From an uncultured Oscillospiraceae bacterium (GTDB lineage Bacteria; Bacillota; Clostridia; Oscillospirales; Oscillospiraceae), in NCBI GenBank assembly GCA_944387065.1, contig CALXDM010000011.1, positions 1 to 54,043 on the forward strand: a stretch of DNA of 54,043 nt. The letters are read 5' to 3'. Position numbers and translations under genes: made by a program. Below, piece by piece: positions 35,625-45,200 of this stretch (its first letter is position 1; each line of letters opens with the position of its first letter). The notes under the pieces are model-generated. The model did no database searches. It was not told the origin of the DNA and saw nothing but the letters and a program-made list of their open reading frames with translations.

Positions 35625-37535
35625 TTACGCCTCAATAAACTGGGTCTTCTCCTCCGCACACTCGGGGCACACCCAGTCCTCAGGCAGCTTGGAGAACAAG
35701 GTGCCCGGCGCGATCTCGGCGTCCGGATCACCCAGCTCCGGCACGTACTCGTAGCCGCAGCCGCTGCACACATACCGGGGCCCAATGGGCTCCTCCTTGG
35801 GCGGACGGGGGCGCTTCATCTTCACCATGGGAGGAGCGGGCTGCTTCTCGCCGGTGTCCAGCGCCTTGGCCAGCAGAGGCAGGATCTCCTCCACCTCACC
35901 CACAATGCCGTAGTCACAGTTCTTGAAAATGGCCGCGCCCGGGTTCTTGTTGATGGCCACGATGGTGGACGCGTCCTTGATGCCCTTCAGGTGCTGCACC
36001 GCGCCGGAGATGCCGCAGGCGATGTACAGGTTCCCGGTGAACTTCTGGCCGGACATACCCACGTAGCGGTTCAGGGGCACGTACTTGAGGGTCTCGGCCA
36101 CGGGGCGGGAGGAGCCCACCGCCGCGCCGGCGGCCCGGGCCAGGTTCTCCACCAACTTCATGTTCTTCTGATCCCCGATGCCCTTACCGGCGGAAACCAC
36201 CCGCTCAGCCTGGGCGATGGGGGTGTCCATGGGGATGCCCACGGTGAAGTCGTGCCCGTCCTTCTTCAGGTGCTCCACCAGGGCGGCCACCTGCTCGGCG
36301 GGGCCGCCGTCGCGCAGGATCATCTTCTTGCGCACGCCGGTGATGGGGGCCGGCTTCTTGGGCCGGCTGGACGAACCGCTCTCGCTCTTGGGGGGCTTGC
36401 CCAGGATGTGGGAGGCAATGACCACACGCTGGATCTCGTTGGTGCCCTCGTAGATGGTGGTGATCTTGGCGTCGCGGTAAGCCCGCTCCACCTCCATGCC
36501 CTTCATGTAGCCGGCGCCACCGAAGATCTGCAGCGCGTCGTTGGTCACTTCCAGGGCGATGTCGGAGGCGTACATCTTGGCCATGGCCGACTCCATGCCG
36601 TAGGGCACGTGGGCCTCCTTGAGCTCGGCGGCGGAATAGATCAGGAAGCGGGCGCAGCGCAGCTTGGTGGCCATGTCCGCCAGCTTGAAGGAGGTATTCT
36701 GCTGGAAGCCGATGGGCTTGCCGAACTGAATGCGCTCCTTGGCGTACTCCAGGGCGTTCTCATAGGCCCCCTGGGCGATACCAAGGGCCTGGGAAGCGAT
36801 GCCGATCCGGCCGCCGTCCAGGGTGGCCATGGCGATCTTAAAGCCCTCGCCCTCCTTGCCCAGCAGGTTCTCCTTGGGCACCTCCACGTTGTCGAAGATC
36901 AGCTCGGCAGTGGAGGAGGAGCGGATACCCAGCTTGTCATAGTGGTCGCCGAAGTAGAAGCCCTTCCAGCCCTTCTCCACGATGAACGCGCTGATGCCCC
37001 GGGTGCCGATGTCCGGCGTGGTCACCGCAAACACCACATAGGTGTCCGCCTTGGGGGCGTTGGTGATAAAGATCTTGCCGCCGTTGAGGATATAGTGGTC
37101 GCCCTTGAGCACGGCAGTCGTCTCCGTACCGCCAGCGTCAGAGCCGGCGTTGGGCTCGGTCAGGCCGAAGGCGCCGATCTTCTCGCCCCGGGCCAACGGG
37201 GTCAGGTACTTCTTCTTCTGCGCCTCGGTGCCGTAGGCGAAGATGGGCCAGGAGCCCAGGGACACGTGGGCCGACAGGATAACCCCGACGCCGCCGTCCA
37301 CCCGGGAGAGCTCCTCCACCGCGATGGCGTAGCTCAGCGCGTCCAGTCCGGCGCCGCCGTACTCCTTGGGGAAGGGAATGCCCATCAGGCCAAGCTCCCC
37401 CATCTTACGCACCGCGTCGTCAGGGAACTCATTGTTCTGGTCCAGCTGGAAGGCGATGGGTTTGACCTCCTCCTCCACGAATGCCCGGACCTTGGCCCTT
37501 ATTTCTTCCTGGGCCGGTGTGGTTTGGAATTGCAT
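35625..37535 (-). CDS. acyl-CoA dehydrogenase / EtfA C-domain / rubredoxin fusion
   Basis: 636 residues with three redox parts. Residues 1-380 are a complete acyl-CoA dehydrogenase: FGLTEPNAGSDAGG, the catalytic Glu363 in IYEGTNEIQR. Residues about 400-560 match the FAD-binding C-domain of electron-transfer flavoprotein alpha (RPVAETL, YIACGISGAVQHLKGI, AINKNP). Residues 588-634 are rubredoxin with Cys590/593 (CSGC) and Cys623/626 (CPEC). The linkers are Pro/Lys-rich. No EtfB part is present. AGAAGGAGG precedes the ATG. It follows an Rrf2 gene and precedes fprA, so electrons from an acyl-CoA could pass FAD to FAD to rubredoxin to the flavodiiron protein. Confidence 0.92.
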   Translation of the reverse strand: MQFQTTPAQEEIRAKVRAFVEEEVKPIAFQLDQNNEFPDDAVRKMGELGLMGIPFPKEYGGAGLDALSYAIAVEELSRVDGGVGVILSAHVSLGSWPIFAYGTEAQKKKYLTPLARGEKIGAFGLTEPNAGSDAGGTETTAVLKGDHYILNGGKIFITNAPKADTYVVFAVTTPDIGTRGISAFIVEKGWKGFYFGDHYDKLGIRSSSTAELIFDNVEVPKENLLGKEGEGFKIAMATLDGGRIGIASQALGIAQGAYENALEYAKERIQFGKPIGFQQNTSFKLADMATKLRCARFLIYSAAELKEAHVPYGMESAMAKMYASDIALEVTNDALQIFGGAGYMKGMEVERAYRDAKITTIYEGTNEIQRVVIASHILGKPPKSESGSSSRPKKPAPITGVRKKMILRDGGPAEQVAALVEHLKKDGHDFTVGIPMDTPIAQAERVVSAGKGIGDQKNMKLVENLARAAGAAVGSSRPVAETLKYVPLNRYVGMSGQKFTGNLYIACGISGAVQHLKGIKDASTIVAINKNPGAAIFKNCDYGIVGEVEEILPLLAKALDTGEKQPAPPMVKMKRPRPPKEEPIGPRYVCSGCGYEYVPELGDPDAEIAPGTLFSKLPEDWVCPECAEEKTQFIEA

Positions 37536-37598
37536 GGTGGTACCTCCTTCTAATGTTGATGATTTTTGCCCAGTTTGATCCTATAAAGACGGACTGGG

Positions 37599-38003
37599 TC
37601 AATGCCCGGCCAAAATCTCCTTTAGGTTGTGCATCCGAAGCTCCTGGTCCAGCTTCTCCTGGATCTTCATCAGGTTGTGGTGCACCGCACACTCCCCGTG
37701 ACAGTCCCTCCATTGGCACTGGAACTGGGAATCCATGCAGGATGCCAGGTTGCTGCGCTCGCCGGTGGCCATCATCAAGTCATACAAACTGGTGTCGGCC
37801 AGTTCCACGCTCAGCCGGCAGCCTCCTGCCGTCCCCCGAACCACCTCGATCAAGCCTGCCTGCTCCAGCTTTTTCAAGATTTTATATGTAAATGCCCGGG
37901 GCAGCAATTCATCCTGCGCGATCTGCCTGGCGGTGTGCAGCTCCCCGTCTGTCAGCGCGCGCAGGATCCGGAGGGCATAGTCCGTCTCTCTGGTGATTAC
38001 CAC
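37599..38003 (-). CDS. Rrf2-family regulator with cysteine cluster
   Basis: 134 residues. Rrf2 winged helix-turn-helix at the N terminus (ITRETDYALRILRAL, TARQIAQDELLPRAFTYKILKKL, VRGTAGGCRL). Four Cys at about 89, 96, 101 and 105 (ASCMDSQFQCQWRDCHGEC) are the place where IscR/NsrR relatives bind an Fe-S cluster. The start is GTG 38003, seven bases after GGAGGG. It lies 63 bases upstream of the dehydrogenase fusion on the same strand, so O2, NO or Fe-S status probably controls these genes. Confidence 0.88.
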   Translation of the reverse strand: MVITRETDYALRILRALTDGELHTARQIAQDELLPRAFTYKILKKLEQAGLIEVVRGTAGGCRLSVELADTSLYDLMMATGERSNLASCMDSQFQCQWRDCHGECAVHHNLMKIQEKLDQELRMHNLKEILAGH

Positions 38004-38035
38004 TACTGTGCCCTCCTGATTTGCTGTTTGATCTG

Positions 38036-38064
38036 AGCATAGCAATCTGGACTTTTTTTGTCAA
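38036..38064 (-). promoter_or_regulatory. promoter of the Rrf2 gene
   Basis: Minus strand: TTGACA (38059-38064), a 17-base spacer and TATGCT (38036-38041), about 33 bases before the GTG start. The rest of the gap to 38321 holds only the divergent SDR promoter; I see nothing else. Confidence 0.7.
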
Positions 38065-38257
38065 GTATTCCGGCTGGGTTCCAAATAAGTTTGGCGCTAT
38101 CCTACAAAATCGCCCATCTGCTTTTGAGTAAAATTACGAAGCCCTTTTCCCCCATTTTCCGCCCTGCCCAGGGGTTTCCTCCCTCTTCCCCCCGCTCCGG
38201 TTGGCCCCTTTGTCCATCCAGCGAACCCCCGTGGGCGGGATTTGAGCCATTTGCCCA

Positions 38258-38286
38258 ATGACAGCGGCGGTTCCAGGTGATAAGAT
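38258..38286 (+). promoter_or_regulatory. promoter of the SDR gene
   Basis: ATGACA (38258-38263), a 17-base spacer and TAAGAT (38281-38286), about 35 bases before the start. Confidence 0.45.
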
Positions 38287-38321
38287 GAAGGCAGAAACTT
38301 GAATTGGAAAGGAGTTTCCCT

Positions 38322-39092
38322 ATGGACTATCAACTCAAAGACCGGGTGGTTCTCATCACCGGGGCCACCGGCGGCATCGGCCAGGCACTGGCCCGGGCCT
38401 TCGCTCAGGAGGGTTGCCGCCTGGCCGTCAGCTCTACCAGCCAGGCCAAGCTGGACGCCTTCCTCCCCTCCCTAGGCCTTGGCCCCGACCGGCTGAAGGG
38501 CTTTGTGGCCGACGTGACCGACGAGGCCCAGGTGCGCGCCTTTGTGGACGGTGCAGCCGCCCACTTTGGCGGGATCGATGTGTTGGTCATCAACGCCGGC
38601 TACGAGGGCAAGATGGAGCAGATCCAGCACGCCCAGGTCGAGACCTATCGAAAGGTCTATGACGTCAACCTCTTTGGCCCCCTCTACTGCATGAAGTACG
38701 CCGCTCCCCACCTGATTGCCCGGGGGCGGGGAGCCATTGTCACCATCGCCTCCAACGGCAGCTTTACCGGCAGCGCCGGCATGGGGGCCTACTGCTCCTC
38801 CAAGCACGCGGTGGCCGGCCTGGTCAAGTGCGCGGCGCTGGAGCTGGGGCCCCAGGGCATCCACTGCAACTATATCTGCCCCGGCGCGGTGGAGACCCCT
38901 ATGATTCACCGCATCGAGGAGAACGCCACCGGCGCCTCCGGGGGCGGGCTGTTCGCCGACCAGTATCTGGACAAGCGCTACTGCCGCCCCGACGAGGTGG
39001 CCGGCCTGGCCCTGTATCTGGCCAGCGATCTGTCCAGCCACATCATGGGCAGCGGCATCCGTATGGACGGCGGCCTGGACGCCCTGTCCTGA
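38322..39092 (+). CDS. short-chain dehydrogenase/reductase
   Basis: 256 residues. Classical SDR: cofactor motif TGATGGIGQALA near residue 14, VINAGYE, a Ser in TIASNGSF, and the catalytic Tyr/Lys in YCSSKHAVAG. C-terminal PGAVETPM and IRMDGGL complete the fold. AAAGGAG lies before the ATG. A monocistronic gene with its own promoter and a two-way terminator. The substrate, a hydroxyl or keto compound, cannot be told from the sequence. Confidence 0.93.
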   Translation: MDYQLKDRVVLITGATGGIGQALARAFAQEGCRLAVSSTSQAKLDAFLPSLGLGPDRLKGFVADVTDEAQVRAFVDGAAAHFGGIDVLVINAGYEGKMEQIQHAQVETYRKVYDVNLFGPLYCMKYAAPHLIARGRGAIVTIASNGSFTGSAGMGAYCSSKHAVAGLVKCAALELGPQGIHCNYICPGAVETPMIHRIEENATGASGGGLFADQYLDKRYCRPDEVAGLALYLASDLSSHIMGSGIRMDGGLDALS

Positions 39093-39126
39093 CCTAAGCG
39101 GTCACCCGTCAGCTGCACGCAAAAAC

Positions 39127-39175
39127 CCAGCGGGGGCTGGATCCAAATTCGGATCCAGCCCCTGCTGGTCTTGTT
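39127..39175. terminator. two-way terminator between the SDR gene and the giant protease gene
   Basis: An 18-base near-perfect stem (39127-39144 with 39151-39168) around AAATTC, A-rich on the left and T-rich on the right. Confidence 0.87.
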
Positions 39176-39210
39176 TGCCCTGCTGGGCTACCGGATGGAG
39201 ACAAGCTGCC

Positions 39211-42200
39211 TCACATCGTCCGTGCCCGGTCTCGCAGACCCCAGGCAAGGGCGGCAGGCTGACGCTCCAGGGCGACAGCGGATACCTCTAGGGCCGCAGT
39301 GGCGCTGTTCACAATGGCCAAGCCGGTGACGCTCTGTCCACCGCCCACAGGCCCGATCAGCTGGGCGGGCTTGATCTGAGACTCATCACCCGCCACAATC
39401 CAGCCGTCATGGAGATCGTCCATGGCAAAGGTGTACAGCTCGTTGCGCCCGTCGGTCACATAGAAGCGCTTCTCACCCGCCTCATAGGTGAACTCAGTGC
39501 TGCCCTCGGCCAGGTTCAGCCCGCCAATCCAGCCTAAGAAGATGCAGGTGCCGCTGCTGAAGCTCTCAATCTGGTACAGGAAGGTCCTACCCTCGCTGAC
39601 GCACAGAGCAACCGCCTTGCCATCCACCACAGTTACGCCGTATACGCTGCCATTCACCGGCCCGCCCGGTACTTGCGGCATTACTGCCCCGGCCGGCGCA
39701 CTAATGCCCGATTGCAGATTTGGCAGATAGTACTGGTAGACGTACAGGCCACAGGCCAGATAGATCATATTGTTTGTGGGATCATAGGCCATATCATTGT
39801 AGGAATTAGTATAGGTCTGCAGTGTGCCCAGGAAAGTCCTCAGCTTGCTGTCCGTGTTGTAGCGGTACAACTGGACACTCCCGCCGGAGTTGAGCACATA
39901 GTACACGTCCGAACCGTGCACATCCATGCCTACTATGTTACCCGCGTTTGCGATGCTGCCAATTACATCATACTCACTGGGAACTTTGGGATTAAAGGAG
40001 ATCAGCCCTTGCTCCTGGGTGATGGCGTAGGCCACGGTGGTGCCCACCTGCTCCTCGGACAGCACCCGCACGGTGCAGCTGGCAGAGATAGAGGGATTGC
40101 TGGTAGCGGTAACGGTGATGGTGGCCTCACCCGGAGTCACGGCAGTCACACTTCCGCTGTTACTGTCCACCCTGGCCACGTCAGGTGCACTGGATTCCCA
40201 GCGTACCCCCTGGGCGGTGGTGTTACTGGGCTGCACCTGGGCCGTCAGCGTGAGGGTGTCACCCACCTTCAGCTGGGTGGTGGTGGCGCTTAGCGTCACG
40301 CTGGTCACGTAGTCAGGCTGCGGCAGATTGCTCTCATCGGGGATGGCGCACAGCATCCCCAGATAGGCATTGCCCACAGTGTAACTTCCAGAAATTTCTA
40401 GTGCGATCTTGCCCAGCTCGGCCGCCACGTGGGTAGCCCGATCCCCGTTTTCATCCAACTGGATCATGAACAGGCCGTCGCTCCTGCCACTGGCGTGATC
40501 CACCGCATGCAGGTAGAGCCGGTCGGTGGCATAATCATAGGTCATCTGGGAGTTGTAGTTCCCGCTGCTCTGACCAGCCCGTACCACGGCGTTTAGCGTG
40601 GTGAGCACCTGAGCCGACGTGACAGTGTTGCCCGAGACAGTCAACCGGTAAACGGTAGCCTGCTCTCCGCTGCTGGTTCCGGCAGCATACAGAGCGCCGC
40701 CCTCTCCCGCAGCCAAGGTGTAGACACTCTGGCTCAAAGTGCTGACTTGAGTCAAGCTCCCGTTGTTTAGGTTCACCTTCATCAGCTGCCGGTTGCCCGT
40801 CAGGGCGTACATGGTTCCAGTGGAGTAGTCGAAGGTCATATCCACCACCCGGTTCCCGGTTAGCTGGCCCAGGACAATGAAGTCATGCGGGTTGCTGGCA
40901 GATATCCGGAGGAAGGTGCCATCGTCCTCATAGGCATAGAAGGCCCCGTCATAGTACTCGCCCGCCCGGAGGTTGTAGTAGTCCAGCACTCGCTGTCCAG
41001 CCTTGGACTGCTGGGGGGTGGACACCGGCACAGTAAGCTGGAAGCCGTAGTAGCCGGTGGACGTATCCGCAGCCAGGTTGGCTGTCAGTTCCCCGCCGCC
41101 TTGCAGGACGGTATAGTCCACAGTATCAGTAAAGACATTGCTGTTCCGATCTCGGAGGGTGGCGGTGATGGTGACCGTGCCCGTTTGATGGAAGGTAACG
41201 TTGCCAAAGCTGTCCACGGTGGCGACGCTCTCATTGCTAGACGTCCAAGTCTTAGCCCGCACCGTGGGCCGGGCCGGCTCTGTCTGTGCCACCAACTGGA
41301 TGGTGGCTCCCGTCAGGGCGGTGCGCTCCTCCTCCCCCTCAATCCACATCCGCTGCACCGGAATGATGATGGTCTCCGGCTCTTCCTCGGGTATGGTGAA
41401 CATCACAGTCTGCTCCACTCCGTCAGCCCGGGCCACATAGCCCAGTTCAGACACCTGAGCTCGCAAGCTCCCCGAGCTGGTCTCCTCCAGCGTCACCAAT
41501 AGCAGGGGATTGTTCCCTTCACTGGACGGCGCCCAGTAGATGTTTCCAGTGTTGTAGTCATAGGTCATGGCGGCGTAGTTCCAGTACTCCGCCCCAGCGG
41601 TACCCACATAGGTGCACGCCAGCGTATCCGGATTGACGGTGTACAGGTTACCATTCATACTGCCCACCAGAATGGTGGTCTCCGGCCCATCACAGATGAT
41701 AGCCATGGCAGTCATGACATACTCCGAAGAACTGACCGAGCCGCTAAACTGGAACGTGCCCAAGGGGTCGATCAGGCCGGTCTGGGTGTCCACGATGGCT
41801 AGCCCGCCGTTGGTCAGATCCACACCGTACATCCGACCGGTGTTGTAGTCAATGGCCAGGTTGCCGATCTCGATACCAGGGGTGCGGCTGATCTCCACCG
41901 GAGTGCCAATGCGGCCATCTGTCACCGTGCTCTTGTACACGATGGTGCCCGTGTACCCGGACAATCCTTGGGTGTTCCTGGGATATTCCACGGTATACAG
42001 GTTGCCCTCGTAGTAGGCCCCGCCCTGCCACATATGGCTGGCAGACCCGATCGTAGTGGTGCTCCTTGGGTTAGCGGCGCTGTATGTGATCCAATCCATT
42101 GCACTCGCCCCACCGGGGGTGGCTACGAAGCCATACAGCAACGACTGGGCGGACTGCACATTGACCGTGACGGTCTCCGTGTGCTCTTCCATCTGGCTCG

Positions 42201-45200
42201 TGGTCGTGCTATATACCTGGGCCGTCGCCTGGATCTGGGCCGTACCCTCACCCACGGCAGTCACTACACCGTTATTATTCACCGTGGCCACGTCCGTGTC
42301 ACTGGAACTCCAGGTGATGGGCTGGGCCTCCGCATTCCAGGGAGACCAGCTCACGCTCAGGGTAGTAGTCATGCCCTCCAGGAGGGTAACCGATGCAGGG
42401 CTGACACTGAACCCTGTGGGCTGGTTGCTCAGCCCGAACAGGTCGGAGTCCAGCTGGGTTGGTACAAATAGGGCAGACGCGCCCGAGTGGCCCAGGGTAC
42501 CAACAATCTCCGCCGGGCAGTCCGGATCACTGGTATCAATCTTTAAAATCCGGCACAGATGGCTATAGCTGTACCCATTGGGAGTCTGGCTGTGAGCCGC
42601 CCAGTAGATCACGTCCTGCTCATGGTCATAGGCCATGGATTGGATCACGTTCACCCCACTGAAGCCCGTCAAGCTGGTAAATTCAGTGATGATTCGGATC
42701 CTGGTACAAAGTCCGGTATCCGGGTCAATCGTCCACAGGGTGCCGCTGGTACTGATGCCATAGAAGGTCCCGTTATCCGAGATGGTCAGACACACCATCT
42801 CCTCCCCATCGGGAAGGCCGGTGAGCGCGCGCAGCTCACTGATGTAGGGATCCCTCCCCGCGGGGAACACGATCTCATACAAATAGTTCGTTCCGCCGTA
42901 TGCACTGCCGGTGATGGTACCGTTGTAGGTCCACCCCACGGCAAACAGCCGATCCAACCCGGTGCTATTATACTGAAGGGCCATGTCATACAGGGTCTGG
43001 AAGTTCGCCTGGCCCTCTGCGGCGGCGGCAGATTGGATGATCGTCTGGGAGCCCCAGTAAGATCCATAGGGGGTGAGCACCACTACGTCTCCGTCGCTGC
43101 GCTGGGCCACCACATAGCCGTCCACATATTCGCCGGAGAAATAGGTGTCGGTGGAGAAGGTCTCGTTACGGGCATCGCTCAGATCCGCCTTGTTCACACT
43201 GAACCAACCCAGATCCACGCTACCAGCCACGGAGATGTTCTCACTGCCATACAGGCGGCCCGTATCCAGCTCTTGGATGGTCGGATTCTCCACCTCCGTG
43301 CCCGTCAGGTGGACGGCCAGCTCCGTCTCATTACAGGCGTAGTCCGCCACCGTGATGGTAAAGTCGGAGCCTAAACCGGTGACATCGATTTCTTGAGTGA
43401 ATGCCTGGCCGGACTGGACCTCTGCTCCCGGTTCATACCGACCGACGATGTCCCCGTTCCGGTTCTCCACCAGGATGGCCGCGATATGGGTGTTGTCCTG
43501 CAGATCCAGGGTGAGAACCGCCCGGCCACCGGAAGTGTCCAGAGCACTTTGCAGGTCGCTGGCGTTGCGCACCTGGGGAGCCTGGGTGTCCATGGTCACA
43601 TAGAAGGACCAACTGTCATCTGCCACCGTGTCCCCATCGTCCAGGAAGGCCTCCACCGTATACCTCACCTGCGCTCCGTTGGATGCGTTTCTCCCATTCC
43701 AAACATAGTTTTCGCTCAGGGTAGCGTTGTAAATGTAATAAGGGATCACCTGTCCATAGGTATCGCTGTAATAGGTCTTGGTGTTGTACTCTGTCTCAGT
43801 CTGAAAATATTGCTGACCGGTGACCGTATCCACCACCGTAAAGCGCAGCAACTTGGCGTTGCGCAGCAGGCCCAGGTCGATCTCCACCATGGGGTTGATG
43901 TGAGAAACCGCGTTGTATTCATCCCCGGTACGCTGGCTGGCCCGAATGTAGGGGTTGGTCCCCAGCTGGTTGTTGTAGTAGGTGTACACCACCGGGTCGA
44001 ACAGGCTGGTCTGGCCATCCAACTCATTCACCCCATCGAACACGGGGGCATCCGACCAGTCCCCATAGAAGCCCAGGATTGGCATGGTCAGGTTCTGCTC
44101 GGTGTCTCCATCAGTGCTCTCCGCGTACAGATAACCCTCCACATACATCCCATTTGGGAATTGATTCAGATACGTCCTGTCCGCCGCTGTCAGAGTAATG
44201 GTGGCATCGAGGGTGACAGTCTCGTTTGCTGGCACTGTGACCGTGGTCACCCCGCCGGCTCCCCCCAGAGTGGCCAGCAGGTCCTCCTCAACAGGCAGTC
44301 CCGCGCAGTAGCGGACCATGATAGCCACGTCCGCATCCTCCACCCTGCCGTTCCCATCCACATCCCGATAGGCGTAGCGCGGATCCGAAGCAGAGATCAC
44401 GCTGCTATCATCCAGGGATTGCAACAGCAATCGGGCGTCTGCCGTGGTAATTGTCCCGTCACCGTTGAAATCATACCGCAGTGTAGCCTGTCCGCCCACT
44501 GTCACCTTCGCTTGCAGGGCCCGGGGCTGATTTCCGATCAAGCCCTCATTGTAAGTTTCGGTAAACAGGGAAGAGTCAAACTGATAAGTCTTGGCTACGT
44601 CAGAGATATTGGTGATCTGGAAAGTAAAGCTGTAACTCCCATTCGCGCTTTCCCCAACCTCAGCTTTTGGCCGGTCATGCTCTGCATCGGGGTTCGACAA
44701 GTATGCCCCCGCCTCGGTTGCCCCCACTAAATCCACAAGCCCCGCTCCCTGCTGACGGGGAGAGTACTCCAGGTTAGTGCTATATTGGATGGGATCAGCG
44801 GTGCTCATCAACAGATTTGCCGCTAACTGCCAGGTGGCTTTACCCTTGGAATAGCCCTCTTGCTGCAGATACTGGTTCAGCACTGCCATGGCCCCGGCCA
44901 CCTGGGGGGAAGCCATGGAGGTACCGCTCATGTAGCCGTAGTAATTAGTGACGCCGCCTCCATTGTAGTTGGGATCCCGGGTGGAGTAGATACTGCCTCC
45001 CACGCCGGTGATCTCGGGCTTTAGCTGCAGGTTCGGGGCACTTCCCCAGGAAGAGAAGCTGCTCATGGAGGTGTCTGAGTAGAACTCCTTGGCCCCATCA
45101 TTACATACCGTGATGAAGCCGTTGCCCAGTTCAATCAGGTGCTGGCCATCCACCTGGCCAATGGAAACGCAGGGGATGTCACCCGCACCAGTGTTGACTT

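Noticed and set aside
34662..37553. A 963-codon open frame on the plus strand opposite fprA and the dehydrogenase fusion
   Set aside because: It spans two well-supported minus-strand genes, reads as His/Gly/Val/Leu-rich filler and has no start signals.
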